A stretch of 58,597 bases of DNA from Herbidospora yilanensis (lineage in GTDB: Bacteria > Actinomycetota > Actinomycetes > Streptosporangiales > Streptosporangiaceae). Made by a program: the position numbers and the translations under genes. The stretch spans positions 1 to 58,597 of the forward strand of contig NZ_BBXE01000050.1 of the NCBI RefSeq assembly GCF_001570565.1, given 5' to 3'. The notes under the pieces are model-generated. The model was not told the origin of the DNA, did no database searches, and was given only the letters and a program-made list of their open reading frames with translations. This document shows, piece after piece, positions 24,922 to 33,354 of the stretch; within the stretch, counting starts at the first letter, position 1; each line of letters opens with the position of its first letter.

Positions 24922-27126
24922 CTAATCCTGCTCCCCCTCCTCGTCCTCCGGCCCACCGGACCTATTACGCTGAACGAACTCGAGCACGTCGAAGGCGCTC
25001 TGCTGGAGGTCGAGCCACTCCTCTGGCGAGCCAAGAAGAGGTGGGAACGAAACCCTACTGCCCAATTCTTCAAGAGTCTCCAACGAACGCTTCGCGTAGC
25101 TCAGCCAGTCGTGCAGGCGCTTGCGCTCTTCAACGATGAGCTGTCCCGTGGACATCTCCGTTGGGACGAAGACCGTTGTGGAATCTGTGGTGCTGTCGGC
25201 GGCTTCATCATCGGTGCCGCTGCTGCCAGAAGGGCGGCTCTCCTGCGGTGGCTTGGCCCATGCGGTCATCCTTCGAGCGCGTTCAGGGTCGGAGGCGAAG
25301 ACAACATCCCATGTTGTAAGCGCGACCTCTCTTTCGTCCTCCCGAAGGATCCGGTCAGGCGCCTCGAGATCGACGGCCACGTGCACATAGGCATCATCCC
25401 CAGTGGCAGCGTCACGCAGGCCCATCTGGCGCGCACTGCTTGCGTTGCGGGGGAGCAGATCATGACGAAAGCGCTGTGCCGCGTGCGCCAGTATCCACAG
25501 GCCTAGTTCGTTGTCCTTGCGAGCCAGCCCAGCGATGACGGTCGACACATCCGCGCGGAATGGGACCTTTCCAGGAGCAGGCGTGACAGCTACAGCGGAG
25601 CCGACGTTCCGGGTGAGTAACTTGTCAGCTATCAGTGCGACGCCCCCTGCCACCACTAGTGTGCAGCGCGCATTCACGTCACCAGCGAGTGCTGGCTCGA
25701 CCAGACTGAGAAAGTCCGCTGTTGGTACAGGCACCCAGCCGTCAGCTAGGACATCTTCACATAGCACTCCGCCATTGCTCCAAGCATTGCGAGCAGGCTT
25801 CATCGCCGAGCTCTTAGCCGCTCTCCAGGGTAGGTCGATGACAGGGCCAAGCAGGCCGGCGTACCCCTTGGTGGACATACGGCGCTCGTTCTTGATCTCC
25901 TTTGCTCTGGCTTTCAGCTGCTCATGGAACTCAGGACGAGTTAAGGTGTGGAGCAGGCAAGTCGCCCGCCATAGCGGTGTACCCGGGATCCTCTCATCAC
26001 CATAGACCCGCGGTGTGGCAGCCTCATTTGTACGCCCGATGGCGAGGGAATAGATGTCCCGAAGTTGCTCCTGGTCTCCCAGGGCAGAACGACGGCTCTG
26101 CGCGAAGAGCTTCAGTGCACGGGTGACGACTTCGAGGTTTTGAGCCGAGTCGTCCCACGGCTTGAACTCAACGTGAACTGAAGCGAGGATCGAACGCACT
26201 GCGTCGTCAAACACGTCTTCGGGAGCGAGCGCTCCGCTCGTGTGAGCTTCTACTCCTATAGTGAGGTGGACGGGCATCAGATACGTCTGGGCGATCTGAG
26301 CCATCCTGAGGGAGAGGCCCCCACCTTGGGACTCTCTATGGTGCTCCTGCCTGAGCCGTTCACGATAGGCGGCCCTGCTGCGGTTCATCCGGTCTGAACG
26401 TGACGTCCCTAAGGATGTGCCCGACTCACTGAAAAGGACCTCCACGGCGAGATCGGCCGCATCAGTTGGTGTTGCGGACGGACCCGCGAGAACCTTCCAA
26501 GCGCTGGCGAGCCTGGTGATCCCATCCCGTGTAGCGATTACGTGGAGAGATTCCGAACCGTCCTCGAATTCGATCAACACGGGGTGCGCTATCAGCGCTC
26601 GGGTGACGCGACGCGAGAGAATCGATTCCTCGTAGGAGTTAAGGTGCAGCGTGACAGAGATCGTCTGCCACACGTGCTGCTGAAAATGTGCGAGATCGCG
26701 GTAGCGGTACCTGATGACCGCCTGTGGCTTGCCATCCTTAGCTACCCCGAAGACCTGCGGGTCGGGAACATCAAGAGCTTCCTGACCCGTCCTCGGTTGA
26801 ATACCTGGGAAGAGCTCGGTCATCCACATACGTGAATGCACCGACCGGAGCGTCGCGCCGTCGACATGTTCCTCCAACAGCAGCCCCGCGCCTTGGGCCT
26901 GCTCTAGCTGGAGGGCGACGACATCCGGGCGCACACAGGCACGTGCTACGGCTTCCCAAGACTGCTCGGAGACCGAGACAAGTCCATGTCCGACCGCAGC
27001 CTGCAGCATCCGTGCGTTGGCCTCGGTGCTGGGCGCCGGAGGCAGTTCCCCTAAGAGGGAGGAGATGACAATTTTCTCGCGCCCCCATGTGATCTCTGCT
27101 GGCTTGCCAGCATCGGCCGTCGCCAT
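24922..27126 (-). CDS. Unrecognised 734-aa protein, element cargo
   Basis: A large soluble protein that I cannot place in a family. Residues about 135-215 contain alternating strands and helices ending in HVIATRDGITRLASAWKVL; the phrase RDGITR resembles, loosely, the DGxxR motif of ParB/sulfiredoxin-like domains (weak). Residues about 290-480 are helical. The C-terminal 110 residues comprise a Ser/Thr/Asp linker, a helix (VEERKRLHDWLSYAKRSLE) and an acidic tail (GGPEDEEGEQD). There is no signal peptide or membrane helix. The ATG at 27126 follows GGTGGAGA at good spacing. It lies 112 bp downstream of the DUF3800 gene on the same strand, with a hairpin between them. A role in host defence is possible but unproven. 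Confidence 0.75.
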   Translation of the reverse strand: MATADAGKPAEITWGREKIVISSLLGELPPAPSTEANARMLQAAVGHGLVSVSEQSWEAVARACVRPDVVALQLEQAQGAGLLLEEHVDGATLRSVHSRMWMTELFPGIQPRTGQEALDVPDPQVFGVAKDGKPQAVIRYRYRDLAHFQQHVWQTISVTLHLNSYEESILSRRVTRALIAHPVLIEFEDGSESLHVIATRDGITRLASAWKVLAGPSATPTDAADLAVEVLFSESGTSLGTSRSDRMNRSRAAYRERLRQEHHRESQGGGLSLRMAQIAQTYLMPVHLTIGVEAHTSGALAPEDVFDDAVRSILASVHVEFKPWDDSAQNLEVVTRALKLFAQSRRSALGDQEQLRDIYSLAIGRTNEAATPRVYGDERIPGTPLWRATCLLHTLTRPEFHEQLKARAKEIKNERRMSTKGYAGLLGPVIDLPWRAAKSSAMKPARNAWSNGGVLCEDVLADGWVPVPTADFLSLVEPALAGDVNARCTLVVAGGVALIADKLLTRNVGSAVAVTPAPGKVPFRADVSTVIAGLARKDNELGLWILAHAAQRFRHDLLPRNASSARQMGLRDAATGDDAYVHVAVDLEAPDRILREDEREVALTTWDVVFASDPERARRMTAWAKPPQESRPSGSSGTDDEAADSTTDSTTVFVPTEMSTGQLIVEERKRLHDWLSYAKRSLETLEELGSRVSFPPLLGSPEEWLDLQQSAFDVLEFVQRNRSGGPEDEEGEQD

Positions 27127-27202
27127 ACTATCTCCACCTTTCGCCAGGAATATGGAAGACTGAAGCTGCGGTCTTGGCCCGGTTTCGGTCCAGGTCCTGC
27201 CC

Positions 27203-27234
27203 GGTTGGGCCCGGCCGCAAGGTCGGGCCCAACC
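27203..27234 (-). terminator. Hairpin between the two cargo genes
   Basis: A perfect 11-bp stem (GGTTGGGCCCG with its complement) and a 10-nt loop sit five bases past the DUF3800 stop and 77 bases before the 734-aa start. It could end most DUF3800 transcripts or act as an attenuator setting the ratio of the two proteins. There is no T-tract in the minus direction. Confidence 0.5.
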
Positions 27235-27238
27235 CTTC

Positions 27239-27931
27239 TTAGAGGGCTGTAGGTCCTTGCGCTTGCGGAAACGACTGCTTGAACCAGTCCCACATAAAAG
27301 ACCGGTTTCGATTGACTGCGAGGCTCTGGTGGGCCGTGTAGGCGACGAGGTCTGCGGCCTGTAACAGGCCGCATTGCGCCGCCGGAAGGAAGAGGGGTTT
27401 TTCCTCGATTCTGCAGTTCACTGCCGACAGGTAGTGGTGCGCCCTCCGGAACGACGGGTCGGTCCCGTCCCCATCGATGAGGACCTCTGCCCTTTGGTCA
27501 CTCTCGGCAAGATCGCGATTAAGTTCCGTAATCATGGCCAGATAGAGCTCGGGCCTGTCCGTTTTGTGCAGCAAAGTACGTCTATAAGCGACACGGATGC
27601 AGATACCAGGCATATCGGCAACTACCTGGAGGCCGCGCCAGACTACGTTCCGTAGGTACTGTCGATGCCTCTCCCGACTGCGACCGTACTCGTTATAGGA
27701 GTGCAAGTGTAAACCGCGTCCGCCGATCAATTTGACGGCATGCAGAGGAACATGTGCTGGAATGAGACCCTCACAAGCGATTTCCTCCCGAAAGCGGGCC
27801 CAGCGTATGTGTGCCTCGGGTATGAAGCGATTTTCGAGATCCAGTGCAGCGAAGATCATTAAGGCTCGGCTGTCCCCGGAGTCGTCGACATAGAGTGTCC
27901 GGTCGCACGCGTTTCGATCATGTTTGCTCAT
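27239..27931 (-). CDS. DUF3800 protein, element cargo
   Basis: A 230-residue protein with the three DUF3800 hallmarks: YVDDSGD near the N-terminus, a central acidic IDGDGTDP, and LLQAADLVAYTAHQ near the C-terminus. DUF3800 proteins are predicted to have an RNase H-like fold with acidic catalytic residues and are frequent on mobile and defence islands; no activity is established for this one. The start MSKHDRNACDRT at 27931 is preferred because CGGAG lies about seven bases before it; the frame is open 40 codons further upstream without similarity. It is the promoter-proximal gene of the cargo pair. Confidence 0.82.
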   Translation of the reverse strand: MSKHDRNACDRTLYVDDSGDSRALMIFAALDLENRFIPEAHIRWARFREEIACEGLIPAHVPLHAVKLIGGRGLHLHSYNEYGRSRERHRQYLRNVVWRGLQVVADMPGICIRVAYRRTLLHKTDRPELYLAMITELNRDLAESDQRAEVLIDGDGTDPSFRRAHHYLSAVNCRIEEKPLFLPAAQCGLLQAADLVAYTAHQSLAVNRNRSFMWDWFKQSFPQAQGPTAL

Positions 27932-28639
27932 TGAACACTCCGGTTGTGCAGCCCCTGTCGATTGCTGGAATGCCGTAGATGAGGCTGCCGACCAAGGCGA
28001 GACCGAAGCCCGGCCCTCGTTGGCCTCATTAGCCAACCCGAAGGGCGCCACATATTTACCGCGAGAAGGTCAACTTAGCATCTCCACAAGTGTCGATGTG
28101 TTGATTTTTAGGACTTCTTCGACCCAAGGGGAATTGAGGTAGGTGCCCGGCAGTCGTACAGCTCGCCCCTCGTTGAGGGTTCCATGCAGTTCAATAGAAT
28201 ATAAAGGGTGGCATTAAAAGGAATTATAGTCAGGCCGAAATGTTAGAATCCAGCACTCCATGTCGCTCTCGGGGGTTGACGCTAATTCTTTAGCGCGGAC
28301 TTTTAGCCACTCGCCCGCCGACAGACTCTGGCGGCGACGGACAAGCCCTATGCCTCCTGCAGCACTTACCAAAGGCCATAAACGCATTTTTCGGCCAGCC
28401 GCTTCTGGCGGGGGACATTTCCCTATCATGGCGGCCCTGACTCAACTTCAAGCAAGCGACCGCTTGGTGGCTGAGATCCACCTGCGCTCCGCTCGCTGCA
28501 GTGCAGCTGTATGGACGGTCACATATAGCGCACGGACGACCAGTACGCGGCCGGGGTCGACTCCATCGGCCGGTTAGCGTCTAGGAAGACCTGGGTACGT
28601 TGCGGTGTCGCAAATAGGCATGACAGTGACATGTCGCCT
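27932..28639. other. Non-coding or decayed stretch inside the element
   Basis: About 700 bp upstream of the DUF3800 gene, with AT-rich patches (near 28080-28240) that are unusual for this chromosome and are likely to hold the cargo promoter. One short minus-strand frame (28214-28429, ending ECWILTFRPDYNSF) looks protein-like but has no clear ribosome-binding site or known relative. I do not call it a gene. Confidence 0.4.
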
Positions 28640-29282
28640 CCTTGACCCGCAGCTCGATCAGTTCTCCCCACCTCAGGCCGGTTTCGATCGCCGTCTACAC
28701 GAGCAGTTGGGAGTCGGCATTGGGAAGCGCCCGGTAGAGCACGTCGAACTGCTCTGGCGTGATGATCGCGCGAGGCTACCTCGGTACGGTGGGCGTCTTC
28801 ACCCCGCGGCCAGGGATGCAAGTACGTCACTGGTCGTTGAGAGCGGTCGTGAAAATCGCGCTCAGCAGGACCTTGGCGTACTTGATGGTCGCTGGACTGA
28901 CACCGTTCTTCTTCATGCGCGCGACCCAGGCGCGGACGTGCTCGGGAAGGATATCGATCATCCGCATCGTGCCGAACTCGGGAATCAGATGCCGGTGGAC
29001 CGTGTAGGTGTAGCTCTGCCGTGTAGTGGCCTCGATTTCATGGTTTGGCAGCCAGGTGTCCAAACACGTATCGCTCGAAGGTCTGCCGACCCCGCCGTGG
29101 GTCGCCCACTCGCCCCTGCGCGACCGGACTCTCGGCGTCCAGCCATGCCCTGTCAGCCTCTTCCTTGCTGGAGAACGTCCGGCGGACTTCTCCATCTCCT
29201 TGAAGTCCATCTAGTCGACCGCGTACCGGGGCTTGCCGTCCCTGCCGACCCGCTTCCGGGAGTATCCCAACCTGTCGATCAC
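28640..29282 (-). pseudogene. Tyrosine integrase, degraded
   Basis: Reading the minus strand in pieces recovers a typical actinobacterial integrase. A GTG start at 29282 behind AAGGAG gives IDRLGYSRKRVGRDGKPRY (AP2-like arm-binding domain). After one stop and a frameshift comes SSKEEADRAW; another shift gives the core-binding domain (TTRQSYTYTVHRHLIPEFG, LPEHVRAWVARMKKNG); then ITPEQFDVLYRAL and GLRWGELIELRVK with the first catalytic Arg. At least four in-frame stops and two frameshifts interrupt it. Everything after RVK, including the His-x-x-Arg box and the nucleophilic Tyr, is missing. The enzyme cannot work, which freezes the element. Confidence 0.87.
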
Positions 29283-29432
29283 CTCCTTGATCGTTGACCG
29301 TCATTTGACCGTTAGACCCTCCGTCATCCGTGGGCACTCATGGTCGCCAATGGGCACTGCAAAAGCCGCTTCTACCTGGGATTTTCCGCGCCGGAAGCGA
29401 TCTGACCAGTGCTCGAATGAACGTGTCATCCC

Positions 29433-29477
29433 CGTTCGGGACGAAGAGGTCGTGGGTTCAAATCCCGCCACCCCGAC
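29433..29477 (+). repeat. attR: 45-bp copy of tRNA-Pro 3' half
   Basis: Identical to 24401-24445. The bases that follow (GG rather than CA) show that the native chromosomal tRNA gene did not encode CCA. It is not a functional tRNA because the 5' half is absent. Confidence 0.92.
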
Positions 29478-29492
29478 GGTGTAGTACCAGGT

Positions 29493-29527
29493 AAAAGGTC
29501 TGATCCACTTCGTGGGTCGGGCCTTTT
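29493..29527 (+). terminator. Original terminator of tRNA-Pro
   Basis: A 16-bp stem with three G-T wobbles (AAAAGGTCTGATCCAC paired with GTGGGTCGGGCCTTTT), a TTC loop and a run of T. It follows attR at the distance expected for the tRNA's own terminator before the element was inserted. Confidence 0.85.
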
Positions 29528-29673
29528 TCTGTTGTCATGGGTCTCAGGGAGCCAACTCGTTCCCGCTTGCCAGGAGCAGGTCAGATCTCCCCCATGCACA
29601 CGTTGATCCTCGTCCGTACAGGCTTGTGACCGTCCCCACCCCAATGGTTAGCGTCGCTACAAAGGGGGACCTC

Positions 29674-30120
29674 ATGACCACGCTGACCGTCAACGGCACG
29701 GAATATCCGCTGGACCTGGCCGACCCCAGGGTCACTCTTCTCGACGCCCTCCGCGACAGGCTCGATCTCACCGGCACCAAGAAGGGCTGTGACCAGGGCG
29801 CCTGTGGCGCCTGCACGGTTCTCTCCGATGGGCGGCGTGTGCTGGCGTGTCTCACGCTGGCCGCGCAGTGCGACGGGCGGGAGATCACCACGATCGAGGG
29901 CCTGGAGTCCCATCCGATGCAGGACGCGTTCGTCCGGCACGACGCCTTCCAGTGCGGTTACTGCACGTCCGGGCAGATCATGTCGGCCGTCGCGCTGCTG
30001 GGGGAGAACCGGGCCGGTACGGATGCCGACATCCGCGAGTACATGAGCGGCAACCTGTGCCGCTGCGGGGCCTACTCCAACATCGTCGCGGCCGTGCGGG
30101 AGGTGGCCCGTCATGCGTGA
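29674..30120 (+). CDS. Molybdenum hydroxylase, 2Fe-2S subunit
   Basis: A 148-residue iron-sulfur subunit of a xanthine dehydrogenase/aldehyde oxidase-type enzyme, passing electrons from molybdopterin to FAD. The plant-type 2Fe-2S cysteines are in KKGCDQGACGACTVL, and the second cluster in QCGYCTSGQ and GNLCRCGAYSNI. The ATG at 29674 follows AAAGGGGGA. No Tat signal is present, so the complex stays in the cytoplasm, unlike E. coli PaoABC. It overlaps the FAD-subunit gene by 8 nt. First gene of a three-gene operon just outside the tRNA island. Confidence 0.95.
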   Translation: MTTLTVNGTEYPLDLADPRVTLLDALRDRLDLTGTKKGCDQGACGACTVLSDGRRVLACLTLAAQCDGREITTIEGLESHPMQDAFVRHDAFQCGYCTSGQIMSAVALLGENRAGTDADIREYMSGNLCRCGAYSNIVAAVREVARHA

Positions 30121-31093
30121 GTTCCGCTACGAGCGGCCGACCACGGTCGCCGAGGCGATCAGGGCGGTCGCGCACGATCCGGAGGCCGACTTCCTGGCGG
30201 GTGGCACGACCGAGGTCGACCTGATGAAGGACGGCGTGCTCCATCCCGATCTGCTGGTCGACATCACCCGGCTGCCGCTGCGCGGGGTGCGCAGGAACGG
30301 CACGATGCTGCAGGTGGGTGCGCTCACCACCATGGAGGAACTGGCCGCCGACCACACGCTGGCGGAGCGGGCGCCCTTCGTCGTGGAGGCGCTGCTGCGG
30401 GGGGCTTCGGTGCAGTTGCGCAACATGGCGACCATCGGCGGCAACCTGCTCCAGCGCACCCGTTGCCGCTACTTCCGCGACCCGGCCGTGCCGGCGTGCA
30501 ACAAGCGGGAGCCCGGTTCGGGCTGTGAGGCGGTCAACAGCGTGGCGCGGATGCACGCGATCCTCGGCGCGAGCCCGGCCTGCATCGCGCTGCACGCCTC
30601 CGACCTGGCGGTGCCGCTGGTGGCGCTCGACGCGGTGGTGCACATCGAGAGCGAGGAGGGCGAGCGGCTCGTCCCGCTGACGCAGTTCTACCTGATGCCC
30701 GGCGAGACCCCGGACCGGGAGAACGTGCTGCGCCACGGCGAGCTCATCACCGCGATCGACATCCCGCTGCCGCCGGAGGGGACCCGGTCGCTCTACCTGA
30801 AGATCCGCGACCGGGCCTCGTACGAGTTCGCGCTCACCTCCGCCGCCGTGGCGGTGATCATGGACGGTGCGGTGATCAAGGATGCGCGGGTCGCCATGGG
30901 CGGGATCGGGACCATCCCGTGGCGTGGCTTCGAGGCCGAAGAGGTGCTGCGTGAGGCCCCCGCCACCCCCGAGACCTTCCGGAGCGCGGCCGACGGCACG
31001 ATCCGCGACCCGTTCCTCGTGCCGGGGACCGCGTTCAAGGTCGAACTGGCCAAACGCACCCTGATCCGCGCCCTCACGGAGGTGACCTCGTGA
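30113..31093 (+). CDS. Molybdenum hydroxylase, FAD subunit (PaoB-like)
   Basis: A 326-residue FAD-binding subunit with the FAD_binding_5 motifs FLAGGTTEVDLMKDG and ATIGGNLLQRTRC, and a C-terminal CO-dehydrogenase flavoprotein domain. The segment CRYFRDPAVPACNKREPGSGC carries the extra cysteines that hold a [4Fe-4S] cluster in PaoB/YagS and 4-hydroxybenzoyl-CoA reductase. This points to the aldehyde-oxidoreductase branch rather than xanthine dehydrogenase. It overlaps both neighbours (8 nt upstream, 4 nt downstream), showing tight coupling. Confidence 0.94.
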   Translation: MREFRYERPTTVAEAIRAVAHDPEADFLAGGTTEVDLMKDGVLHPDLLVDITRLPLRGVRRNGTMLQVGALTTMEELAADHTLAERAPFVVEALLRGASVQLRNMATIGGNLLQRTRCRYFRDPAVPACNKREPGSGCEAVNSVARMHAILGASPACIALHASDLAVPLVALDAVVHIESEEGERLVPLTQFYLMPGETPDRENVLRHGELITAIDIPLPPEGTRSLYLKIRDRASYEFALTSAAVAVIMDGAVIKDARVAMGGIGTIPWRGFEAEEVLREAPATPETFRSAADGTIRDPFLVPGTAFKVELAKRTLIRALTEVTS

Positions 31094-33297
31094 CGACGAT
31101 CCAGCAGCCGCGCATCCTGGGGGCGGGCGTCGACCGCGTCGACGGCCCGCTCAAGGTGACCGGCCAGGCCAGGTACCCCAACGACGTCAACCTGCCCGGC
31201 ATGGCCTACGCGGCCGTGGTGCGCTCCACCATCCCGTCCGGGAGGATCAGGCGCATGGACACGACGGCGGCCGAGAAGTCGGCCGGCGTGCTCGAAGTGA
31301 TCACCCACGAGAACGCCGACCATCTGGGCGAGGCGCCGGCGACGTTCATCAAGAACCCGCAGCCCCCGCTCCAGGACGACGTGATCCGCTACTACGGCCA
31401 GTACGTCGCCGTCGTCGTCGCCGACACCCAGCAGAACGCGACCGCCGCCGCGGGCCTGATCGAGGTCGAGTACGACCGCCACGAGGCCCTCCTCGACCTG
31501 CACGACCCGAGGGCCGAGCGCATCAAGGACCCGTGGGGGGAGGACACCGCCTGGGGCGACGTCAGGACGGCGCTCAACCGGGCCCCGGTGGTGATCGACC
31601 AGACGTACACGACCTCGGAGAACACCAACAACCCGCTGGGCCTGTTCACCACTCTCGCGGCCTGGGACGGCGACACCCTGACGCTGCACGACTCCAACCA
31701 GTGGCCGAACATGATCCAGCAGGTGGTGGCCGCGATGTTCGGCGTGCCGACAGACGCCGTGCGGGTGCTGACGCCGTTCGTCGGCGGCGGGTTCGGCGCC
31801 GGGCTGCGCTGCTGGTCGCACATCCCGCTCGCGGTGATGGCCGCCCGGCACGTCGGCCGCCCGGTGAAGCTGGAGCTGACCCGGCCGGAGATGTTCACCG
31901 GCCTCGGCCACCGCACCGGCAGCGTCAACTGGATCAGGCTGGGCGCGACCCGGGACGGCCGGCTGACCGCGATCGAGCACGAGAGCCTCACCACGCTCCC
32001 GCTCGACGGCGACGAGTACGAGCCCTGCTCCTCGGTCTCCACCTGGTCCTACGCCAGCCCCAACGTCACCGCCCGCGACCAGCAGGTCAGGCTCAACATC
32101 CCGTGGACGAACTTCATGCGCGCCCCCGGCGACGCCCAGGGCAACTTCGCGCTGGAGTCGGCCATCGACGAACTGGCGTGGGAGGTCGGGCTCGACCCGC
32201 TGGAGATCCGCCTGCTGAACTACGCCGAGGTCGACCCGAAGACCGGGCGGCCGTGGTCGAGCAACGCGCTGCGGCAGTGCCTGGAGGTGGGCGCGCGGCG
32301 GTTCGGCTGGTCAGAGCGGAACCCGGAGATCAGGTCGATGCGCGACGGGCACGAACTGGTCGGCTACGGCGTGGCCGGGGTCAGCTTCTTCTGGTACCAG
32401 CAGCCGTGTTCGGCCAAGGTGATCGTCAGGGGTGACGGCTCGGCGTACGTCCGCAGCGCGGTCACCGACATCGGGACCGGGACGTACACGATCATGGCCC
32501 AGCTCGCGGCCGGGTTGCTCGGGCTGGAGGTCGAGCAGGTCGAGATGCAGCTCGGCGACTCCTCGATGCCGGTGGGCACGGCCGCCGGCGGCTCGGGCCT
32601 GACGGCGGCGCTCGGCAGCGCCGTGCACGACGCGTGCGGGCGGCTGATCCAGAAGTTCGTCGACCTGGCCGGGACCGACCCGTTCTCGCCGCTGGCCAAC
32701 GTGCCGTTCGAGGACGTCTCGGTGTCGGAGGGCCGCCTGTTCCGCAGGGGCGAGCCGACGCGCGGGGAGTCGCTGGCCCGCATCCTGGCCGTCCACGGAC
32801 TGACCGAACTGTCGGCCGATGGGAACTCGACGCCGAACTCGCCCGACGAGCTGGGGATGACCCCGGCCGGGGCACGCGGCGCCCGGTTCGTGGAGGTGCG
32901 CGTCGACGAGGACCTCGGGCGGATCCGGGTGGCCAGGATCGTCACGGTCAACGACGGCGGCCGGATCCTGAACGAGAAGCTGGCCCGCAGCCAGATTCTC
33001 GGCGGGACCGTCGGCGGCGTCGGGATGGCGCTGTTCGAGGACACGGTGACCGACAAGGACACCGGCCGCATCGCCAACGCGACCTTCGGCGACTACCTGA
33101 TCCCGGTGAACGCCGACATCCCCGACGTGCACACCGAGTTCGTGGGGGAAGCCGACGCGTTCAACCCGATCGGCGTGAAGGGCGTCGGCGAGATCGGCCT
33201 GGTCGGGGTGGCGCCCGCCATCGCGAACGGCGTCTTCCACGCGACCGGGAAGCGCATCAGGTCGCTGCCGATCACCATGGACGAGCTGCTGGATTGA
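31090..33297 (+). CDS. Molybdenum hydroxylase, Moco subunit (PaoC-like)
   Basis: A 735-residue molybdopterin-cytosine-dinucleotide subunit that performs the hydroxylation. Visible motifs are FVGGGFGAGLRCW near residue 235, RAPGDAQGNFALESAIDELA, and KGVGEIGLVGVAPAIANG near the C-terminus, containing the catalytic Glu. Subunit order (Fe-S, FAD, Mo) and length match paoABC/yagTSR, so an aldehyde or aromatic substrate is likely. The start is GTG at 31090, overlapping the FAD gene by 4 nt. No Moco-insertion chaperone (PaoD/XdhC) is adjacent, so it must be supplied elsewhere. Confidence 0.94.
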   Translation: MTTIQQPRILGAGVDRVDGPLKVTGQARYPNDVNLPGMAYAAVVRSTIPSGRIRRMDTTAAEKSAGVLEVITHENADHLGEAPATFIKNPQPPLQDDVIRYYGQYVAVVVADTQQNATAAAGLIEVEYDRHEALLDLHDPRAERIKDPWGEDTAWGDVRTALNRAPVVIDQTYTTSENTNNPLGLFTTLAAWDGDTLTLHDSNQWPNMIQQVVAAMFGVPTDAVRVLTPFVGGGFGAGLRCWSHIPLAVMAARHVGRPVKLELTRPEMFTGLGHRTGSVNWIRLGATRDGRLTAIEHESLTTLPLDGDEYEPCSSVSTWSYASPNVTARDQQVRLNIPWTNFMRAPGDAQGNFALESAIDELAWEVGLDPLEIRLLNYAEVDPKTGRPWSSNALRQCLEVGARRFGWSERNPEIRSMRDGHELVGYGVAGVSFFWYQQPCSAKVIVRGDGSAYVRSAVTDIGTGTYTIMAQLAAGLLGLEVEQVEMQLGDSSMPVGTAAGGSGLTAALGSAVHDACGRLIQKFVDLAGTDPFSPLANVPFEDVSVSEGRLFRRGEPTRGESLARILAVHGLTELSADGNSTPNSPDELGMTPAGARGARFVEVRVDEDLGRIRVARIVTVNDGGRILNEKLARSQILGGTVGGVGMALFEDTVTDKDTGRIANATFGDYLIPVNADIPDVHTEFVGEADAFNPIGVKGVGEIGLVGVAPAIANGVFHATGKRIRSLPITMDELLD

Positions 33298-33354
33298 TCG
33301 GAGGCAGGGCGGCCGGAAAGCCGACTGCAAGCCGGATTGAGCACCATTGGTGGC

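Larger units (their letters stand above)
24401..29477. mobile_element. Integrated tRNA-Pro element of about 5 kb, immobile remnant
   Basis: The segment is bounded by exact 45-bp att repeats and lies in the 3' half of tRNA-Pro. It contains an integrase pseudogene next to the right end and two intact genes on the minus strand (734-aa protein and DUF3800 protein). Base composition is visibly less GC-rich and codon choice is less biased than in the neighbouring core genes, as expected for acquired DNA. No excisionase, replication or transfer genes are visible, so what remains is cargo with a dead integrase. Confidence 0.88.

Noticed and set aside
28214-28429. 71-aa minus-strand open frame upstream of the DUF3800 gene
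   Set aside because: Its end looks protein-like, but the start lacks support and I know no relative; noted in the region entry only.
29433-29477. Second tRNA-Pro gene
   Set aside because: Only the 3' half is present; there is no D arm or 5' acceptor strand. It is the right attachment site.
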